Source of the DNA: Naasia lichenicola | Lineage (GTDB): Bacteria > Actinomycetota > Actinomycetes > Actinomycetales > Microbacteriaceae | Length of the DNA stretch: 64,000 bases | NCBI RefSeq assembly: GCF_004801885.1 | Contig: NZ_SSSM01000005.1 | Location: 62,001-126,000 of the forward strand | Direction of reading: 5' to 3' | In this document: piece after piece, positions 59,677 to 64,000 of the stretch | Layout of the letters: each line of letters begins with the position of its first letter | How positions within the stretch are numbered: position 1 is the first letter of the stretch | Made by a program: the position numbers and the translations under genes | The notes under the pieces: generated by a model | What the model was told of the DNA's origin: nothing | Database searches by the model: none | The model's input: the letters and a program-made list of their open reading frames with translations, nothing else

Positions 59677-60351
59677 TTACTCGATGGTCACATCCATTTC
59701 GGTGACGTGGAACGCGTTGCAGGGGTTGTGCTCCTCCGGGCAGTTCGACAGTCCGATGTACAGGTCCTCTTGCGCCTCGAAGGTGATCCGGTCTCCGGGC
59801 TTGGTGGTGGGCTCCTGGATCTGCATGGTGCCGTCTGCGTGGTGGGCGATGTTCATGAAGAGGGAGATGCACATGTCGGGTGAAATCTTCTCGACGTCGA
59901 GGCCGAGCTCCTCCCAGTCACCGACGAGATTGTCATGGCAGGTGAACGTCTTGCCGGTCCCGTAGCGGATCGCGTTGGACCACTGCGAGCAGTAGCCGCC
60001 CGTCATGTTGTGGGTGCCGTTGTCGTCGTGCAGCACGTTGAGCATGGGGGTGCACTTCGTGCTGTAGACGGTGTAGCCCTCATTGAGGTCCCACTTGCCC
60101 GAGCTGACGCGGGAGAACATGCAGGACAGGCGCTCGTTGGGGTCGTCGACCATGGCGGCGATCATGTCCATGACCTGCTGGCCCTTGACGTCGGTGATGG
60201 TCATCTTCTGGCCCTTGCGCAGCTTGAGCGCGAGGCGGCCTCGGGCGGGAACGTGGATGGTGCCGGGGACGGCGAAGTCGATGAACGGTGCGGTGATGGT
60301 CATGTCAGTGCTTTCTGGTTCGGAGTTGTGACGGTCGATGAGATTTGTCAT
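59677..60351 (-). CDS. DUF1989/urea carboxylase-associated family protein
   Basis: A 224-aa protein of the DUF1989 family. Family marks are the early RLALKLRKGQKMTITDVKGQQVMDMIA, the cysteine-bearing FTCHDNL segment, the DMCISLFMNI stretch and the C-terminal SNCPEEHNPCNAFH. Members accompany urea carboxylase and other amidohydrolysing enzymes and their own reaction is not firmly known. The ATG at 60351 overlaps the HyuB stop (ATGA), which fixes the start. An internal ATG at 60303 exists. It is the last gene of the hydantoinase-type operon. Confidence 0.8.
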   Translation of the reverse strand: MTNLIDRHNSEPESTDMTITAPFIDFAVPGTIHVPARGRLALKLRKGQKMTITDVKGQQVMDMIAAMVDDPNERLSCMFSRVSSGKWDLNEGYTVYSTKCTPMLNVLHDDNGTHNMTGGYCSQWSNAIRYGTGKTFTCHDNLVGDWEELGLDVEKISPDMCISLFMNIAHHADGTMQIQEPTTKPGDRITFEAQEDLYIGLSNCPEEHNPCNAFHVTEMDVTIE

Positions 60352-61886
60352 GCGGCGCCGTAGCCACCGCCGCCGGGAGTGCGAAGAAGGATGCTCGAGC
60401 CTGACGCGAGGGTGAGGCGCCCCTTCGGGTGTTCCACGTCGACTCCGTCGACTCGGAGGATTCCGGTGGCACCGTCGCCGCCGCCAGCGAGGCCCGGTGC
60501 GGCGTGCGCGATTCGCTCGGTAAGGAAGATGATGTCGAGCGGGTCCTCATGGATGCTCGTCATCTCGATCTCTTGGCCTTCGCCGCCGCTCCACTGTCCC
60601 GCTCCCCCGGAGCCGCGGACGATGCGCTTTGACCCGACGAGCAGGGGCACCTGGTTCTCCACGACTTCGATCGGTGTGTTCGACACGTTGCTCGGGGTGC
60701 TGAGGGTGGCGTACCCGTTCTGGCCTTCGGAGGCGCCTTGGCCGCCGTTGAAGCAGAGGAGCGACGCGAATGGGCCCTTCTCGTTGCTGCCGCGCACCCC
60801 GACCACCCAGAAGGGTGTTCCTGCCGCAGCGGCGACGCGTGACGGCAGCGGACCGAGCAGGGCGCGCGAGAGCACGGCCGGGATGGCATGCGCAGGGAAG
60901 TTGGCGCTCACCGCTGCGGTGTGGCTGGGGTTGAGGAGGGATCCCTTGGGCACCCTGATCGTGATCGGCCGCAAGGCGCCCTCGTTGTTCGGAACGTCGG
61001 GGGCGAGCAGGCAGGCCATGCCGTACCGGGTGTAGCCCATCGTCGGCGATCCGGAGTTGATCCCGTAGGTGCTCTGCGACGACGTCCCCTCGTAGTCGAC
61101 GACCAGCTCATCGCCGGTGACCTCGATGGTGACGGTAATCTGCTTGGGCTCCTCGAACCCGTCCAACTCGACCTGCGCCGTGTACGAGCCGTCGGGGATC
61201 TGGCGGATCGAGTCACGCATGGCCTTCTCTGTCACACGGGCGATCTGTGCGGCAGCCTCCGAGATGTCCAGGCCGTCGTCGCCGGCGATCATCGCGGTGA
61301 TTCGGCGCACGCCGAGCGAGTTGGCGGCGATGAGGGCGTCGATGTCGCCCAGCACCTGATCGGGCACGCGCACGTTGCGAGCGAGGATCTTGCGCACGAG
61401 GGCGTTGGGCGCACCGGCGTCGACCAGCTTCACGGGAGGAAGGCAAAAGCCCTCCTCGTAGATGTCCTGGGCGAAGGCACCCTCTGAGGTGCCGCCGATG
61501 TCGGAGACGTGGCAGATGCTCGCAACCCAGGCCACGACCGCGCCGTCCCGGAACACCGGTGTCGCGGCCGTGAAGTCGGGCAGGTGGGTGTTGCCGAACC
61601 ATGGGTCGTTGGTGGCGATCACATCACCCGGGCCGATGTTCTCGACACCGAACTCCGTGATCATGTTGCGCACCGTCCCGGCGACGGTTCCGGTGAACAC
61701 CGGCACGGATCGGCCGTATTCGACCAGTAGGTCGCCATCGGCGGTGAGCACGGCGCACGCGAGGTCGTTCGACTCGCGCACGACGGAGCTGAAGGCGGTG
61801 CGCAGGAGCACGGCGGCCATCTCATCGGCGACTGAGATGAGTCTCTGCCAGACGATCTGAAGTGTTGCTGCGTCCCAGTTGGTCAT
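60348..61886 (-). CDS. hyuB: hydantoinase B/oxoprolinase-family protein
   Basis: A 512-aa HyuB subunit. Recognisable elements: NWDAATLQIVWQRLISVADEM at the start, VFTGTVAGTVRNMI, DVIATNDPWFGNTHLPD, HVSDIGGTSEGAFAQDIYEEG and a glycine-rich end (LRTPGGGGYGAA). With HyuA it hydrolyses five-membered cyclic ureides or lactams (N-methylhydantoin, 5-oxoproline) in ATP-dependent reactions. The ATG at 61886 is chosen at the family start. It lies 10 nt after the U32-like gene and overlaps DUF1989. Confidence 0.9.
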   Translation of the reverse strand: MTNWDAATLQIVWQRLISVADEMAAVLLRTAFSSVVRESNDLACAVLTADGDLLVEYGRSVPVFTGTVAGTVRNMITEFGVENIGPGDVIATNDPWFGNTHLPDFTAATPVFRDGAVVAWVASICHVSDIGGTSEGAFAQDIYEEGFCLPPVKLVDAGAPNALVRKILARNVRVPDQVLGDIDALIAANSLGVRRITAMIAGDDGLDISEAAAQIARVTEKAMRDSIRQIPDGSYTAQVELDGFEEPKQITVTIEVTGDELVVDYEGTSSQSTYGINSGSPTMGYTRYGMACLLAPDVPNNEGALRPITIRVPKGSLLNPSHTAAVSANFPAHAIPAVLSRALLGPLPSRVAAAAGTPFWVVGVRGSNEKGPFASLLCFNGGQGASEGQNGYATLSTPSNVSNTPIEVVENQVPLLVGSKRIVRGSGGAGQWSGGEGQEIEMTSIHEDPLDIIFLTERIAHAAPGLAGGGDGATGILRVDGVDVEHPKGRLTLASGSSILLRTPGGGGYGAA

Positions 61887-61896
61887 GTGGTGGCTC

Positions 61897-62799
61897 CTAG
61901 AATTCGGGGGTCTCGGACGGCGTGGCCGTCGGGAATAGTCGGGTGAGCAGTTGGTGGTCCAGCAGCAGCTGATGAGCGATCGCCGCCAGCTCGCGCTCCG
62001 TCGGCGCGGTCTCGGAGAAGTCCTGCGCCGCATTGCCGGTCTTGAGGTAGACGGGGGCCGCCACCCGCACGATCTCGCCGATCTCGTAGCCGCGGAGGAA
62101 GCCGCCCGTCGACGGCGGGTTGTCGGTGTGCAGATCCAGCGCGGCATCCGTCGCTGCTCGTACGGCCGCGATCATCCGCACGTCGAGATCGCGCTGCAGG
62201 TTCACGGAGTCCGCGCCTGCCTCGACGAGGAGTCGGGCGTGTGCCGGATTGGCGGCTCCCATATTGGAGGAGGCTTTGAGGCGGATGCCCGCGGGCAGGT
62301 GTCCTCCCGCGCGCAGCTGGGCGAGCACGGTGAGGAGGCCCTCGTCGAAGACGAGGAATCCGCGAACGCCGAGCTCGATCGCGTGCAGCACGTCGTCGAC
62401 CCCGGTGCGCAGGGCGCTGGCGCCGCGCAGCCGGTATGCGCTGGCCGCGGCCACCGAGCTCGATCCGAGCTTCTGGCCACCGATGTCGTGCAGTCCACGC
62501 GGGCCGACAGCCATCCGCAGCTGGATCTCCAGCTGAGCGCAGGTCGCCACAAGGTCGAGGATCTGCTCGTCCAGGTAGCGCATGGTGCCGACGGTGTTGG
62601 TGATCTGGTGCACGTGCACGTCATGCGATTGCAGGAACTCGACGAGTCGTCTCACCGATGAGCCGTCGAGAGCGCCCGCCACCTCCCACTTGTACCAGCC
62701 GCCGTCGGCGAAGCGTCCAGCGCTCGTCTCCGGCCGGCCGGGATCACGGGATGGCAGGCCCAACTCGTCGAGCCAGGAATCGATGCGGTCACCGCTCAT
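61897..62799 (-). CDS. TIM-barrel protein, peptidase U32-like, of hydantoinase cluster
   Basis: A 300-aa soluble protein. LRMAVGPRGLHDIGGQK, LKASSNMGAANPAHARLLVEAGADSVNLQRDL and LRGYEIGEIVRVAAPVYLKTGNA recall U32-type barrels, in which catalytic or cofactor features vary. No metal or Fe-S cysteine cluster is visible, so peptidase activity is not supported. It sits between hyuA and hyuB, coupled to hyuA by an ATGA overlap. That suggests a true partner of the cyclic amide pathway, for example handling the product or acting as a third subunit. The role is unknown. Confidence 0.55.
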   Translation of the reverse strand: MSGDRIDSWLDELGLPSRDPGRPETSAGRFADGGWYKWEVAGALDGSSVRRLVEFLQSHDVHVHQITNTVGTMRYLDEQILDLVATCAQLEIQLRMAVGPRGLHDIGGQKLGSSSVAAASAYRLRGASALRTGVDDVLHAIELGVRGFLVFDEGLLTVLAQLRAGGHLPAGIRLKASSNMGAANPAHARLLVEAGADSVNLQRDLDVRMIAAVRAATDAALDLHTDNPPSTGGFLRGYEIGEIVRVAAPVYLKTGNAAQDFSETAPTERELAAIAHQLLLDHQLLTRLFPTATPSETPEF

Positions 62800-64000
62800 G
62801 CGCTGACCCGCTCGTTCGTTGCGGTCTGCGCAGACGACCGGAGGTTGATCGCGATGTGCAGGTTGCCGCTTTCGTCGAGCTCGGCGAGGTCGCCGGGGCC
62901 GATCACCGCTGTGCTCTCAGGGAGCTGGAAGATGGCGGGTCCGACGACGCTCGTTCCGGGCTGCTGCTCGAGCATCCGGAAGACGGGGGCACGGACCAGT
63001 CCGGTCTCCGGAAACCAGATCATCCGGCTCCGCCCGACGGAGTCGTCCGCGACGGCCGGTGGGCTCGTGCGGACGAGGGAGGGCTGGTCGAAGGTGCCGT
63101 ACGCGCGGACGCGCCAGGTGACGACCTCGGCCCGTGTGTAGTCGGGGCGGGTGCCGTAGATGCGCTCGTACTGCGTCGCGAACTTGACGAGGTACTCGGC
63201 GGGACCGTCGTCGGCGAGCACGGCGACCTCGATCTCGAAGCCCTGGCCGACGAATCGCATGTCGACGGCGTACTCGAAGCGGTCGGCGGTCTCGCCGAGC
63301 TCCTCCTCTGCCTGCAGGCGGAGTGGTCCGTACGCCGAGGCGGGGGTCTGGTCCGTCCACACGGCGAGCTCCGTGAGGCGTGTGCGCGAGACCTCCACCA
63401 TGGGCGGGGCGACGAGCAGGCCCGTCGCGGACAGCACCCCGGCTGCGCTGGGGATCACGACATGCGACAGGCCCAGCGTCCGCGCGACGCGGGCGGCGTG
63501 CACAGGGGCAGCGCCGCCGAAGGCGAGCATGGTGAACGAACGAGGGTCGTGGCCGCGCTCGGTCGCGTGCACCTGCATCGCAAGCGCCATGTGCTCGTCG
63601 ACGACCCGGACGATGCCGGCGGCCGCGGCAATCGGATCGTCTCCGAATGCGGAGCCGAGGTGCTCGAGCATCGCCCTTCTCGACGCGTCCACGTCGAGCG
63701 TCATCCGTCCGCCGAGGAAGTAGTCGGGGTCGAGGTAGCCGAGAACGATGTCGGCGTCGGTCACGGTGGGCTGGGTGCCGCCGTTGCCGTAGCCGGCGGG
63801 ACCGGGGCGCGAACCGGCGCTGTGAGGCCCGACCTTGAGCAGCCCGAGGGCATCGAGCGCTGCGATCGATCCGCCGCCGGCCCCGATCTCGAGCATGTCG
63901 ACGACGGGCATCGTGACGGGAAGGCCGCTGCCCGGCTTGAGTCGGTGCACGCGTCCGACCTCGAAACTCGAGGCGACGCGTGGCTCGCCGTTCTCGATGA
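62796..64000 (-). CDS. hyuA: hydantoinase A/oxoprolinase-family protein, 5' end outside window
   Basis: The C-terminal ~400 residues of a HyuA subunit; the coding frame remains open to the right edge, so the start is missing. Clear features are VHRLKPGSGLPVTMPVVDMLEIGAGGGSIA, GPGPACYG-like SRPGPAGYGNGGTQPTVTDADIVLGYLD, and FTMLAFGGAAPVHAARVARTLG, the actin-like ATPase part of the family. It normally requires HyuB. The gene ends overlapping the U32-like gene by 4 nt. The glycine-rich GPAGYGNGGT lacks the usual Cys (CYG) of many HyuA proteins, a small difference. Confidence 0.9.
   Translation of the reverse strand, partial: IENGEPRVASSFEVGRVHRLKPGSGLPVTMPVVDMLEIGAGGGSIAALDALGLLKVGPHSAGSRPGPAGYGNGGTQPTVTDADIVLGYLDPDYFLGGRMTLDVDASRRAMLEHLGSAFGDDPIAAAAGIVRVVDEHMALAMQVHATERGHDPRSFTMLAFGGAAPVHAARVARTLGLSHVVIPSAAGVLSATGLLVAPPMVEVSRTRLTELAVWTDQTPASAYGPLRLQAEEELGETADRFEYAVDMRFVGQGFEIEVAVLADDGPAEYLVKFATQYERIYGTRPDYTRAEVVTWRVRAYGTFDQPSLVRTSPPAVADDSVGRSRMIWFPETGLVRAPVFRMLEQQPGTSVVGPAIFQLPESTAVIGPGDLAELDESGNLHIAINLRSSAQTATNERVSA

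Overview
The window is high-GC DNA with actinobacterial gene content, most like Microbacteriaceae (Microbacterium/Leifsonia type). The evidence is an SCO6880-type conjugation cluster, a DUF6668 protein, a QsuB-type dehydratase, frequent GTG/TTG starts, ATGA/GTGA start-stop overlaps, and strong hairpins without U-tracts. No rRNA, tRNA or CRISPR array was found. The DNA reads as accessory: conjugation and mobilisation modules surrounding or adjoining four catabolic loci, each with its own regulator and most with their own importer.

Region 1 (1-9847) is part of a type IV secretion/conjugation cluster. A minus-strand operon (DUF6668, small two-helix membrane protein, membrane-anchored protein, VirB6-like protein, SCO6880, VirB4-like ATPase) runs off the left edge. 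A divergent plus-strand operon encodes a ParA-like ATPase with an altered P-loop, a lipoprotein, a two-domain cell-wall hydrolase and a protein with two excisionase-type HTH domains. These four genes are chained by 4-nt overlaps.

Region 2 (9888-20965) has a CUT2-type ABC importer with a hydrolase and a divergent AraC regulator. Next comes a tetrahydrofolate-dependent O-demethylation block: a LigM-like demethylase, an IclR regulator, MetF, PurU and FolD. Together these would take a methoxy-aromatic methyl group through CH3-THF, CH2-THF and CHO-THF to formate.

Region 3 (21213-28646) is a hydroaromatic locus: a second importer, a shikimate/quinate dehydrogenase, a fused 3-dehydroshikimate dehydratase (QsuB type, giving protocatechuate) and an IclR regulator. 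Three copies of the operator TGTGCG-N5-CGCACA precede the three transcription units.

Region 4 (28647-34393) is a mobilisation module: MobA/MobL-like relaxase, MobC-like protein, a candidate oriT inverted repeat, a glutaredoxin-like protein with relocated cysteines, a small HTH protein, several small unknown genes and a LexA-like box. Region 5 (34394-36447) holds pdxS and glpX.

Region 6 (36452-54294) is a 6-deoxyhexose (L-fucose/L-rhamnose) locus: isomerase, aldolase-dehydrogenase fusion, a second class II aldolase, FAD/Fe-S oxidase, GH29 fucosidase, FGGY kinase, importer with two permeases, mutarotase, HAD phosphatase and two paralogous DeoR regulators.

Region 7 (54303-64000) has two HSL-type esterases with a peptide-class binding protein and a divergent LacI regulator flanked by palindromes. 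It ends in a hydantoinase-type cluster (HyuA cut by the right edge, a U32-like barrel protein, HyuB, a DUF1989 protein).
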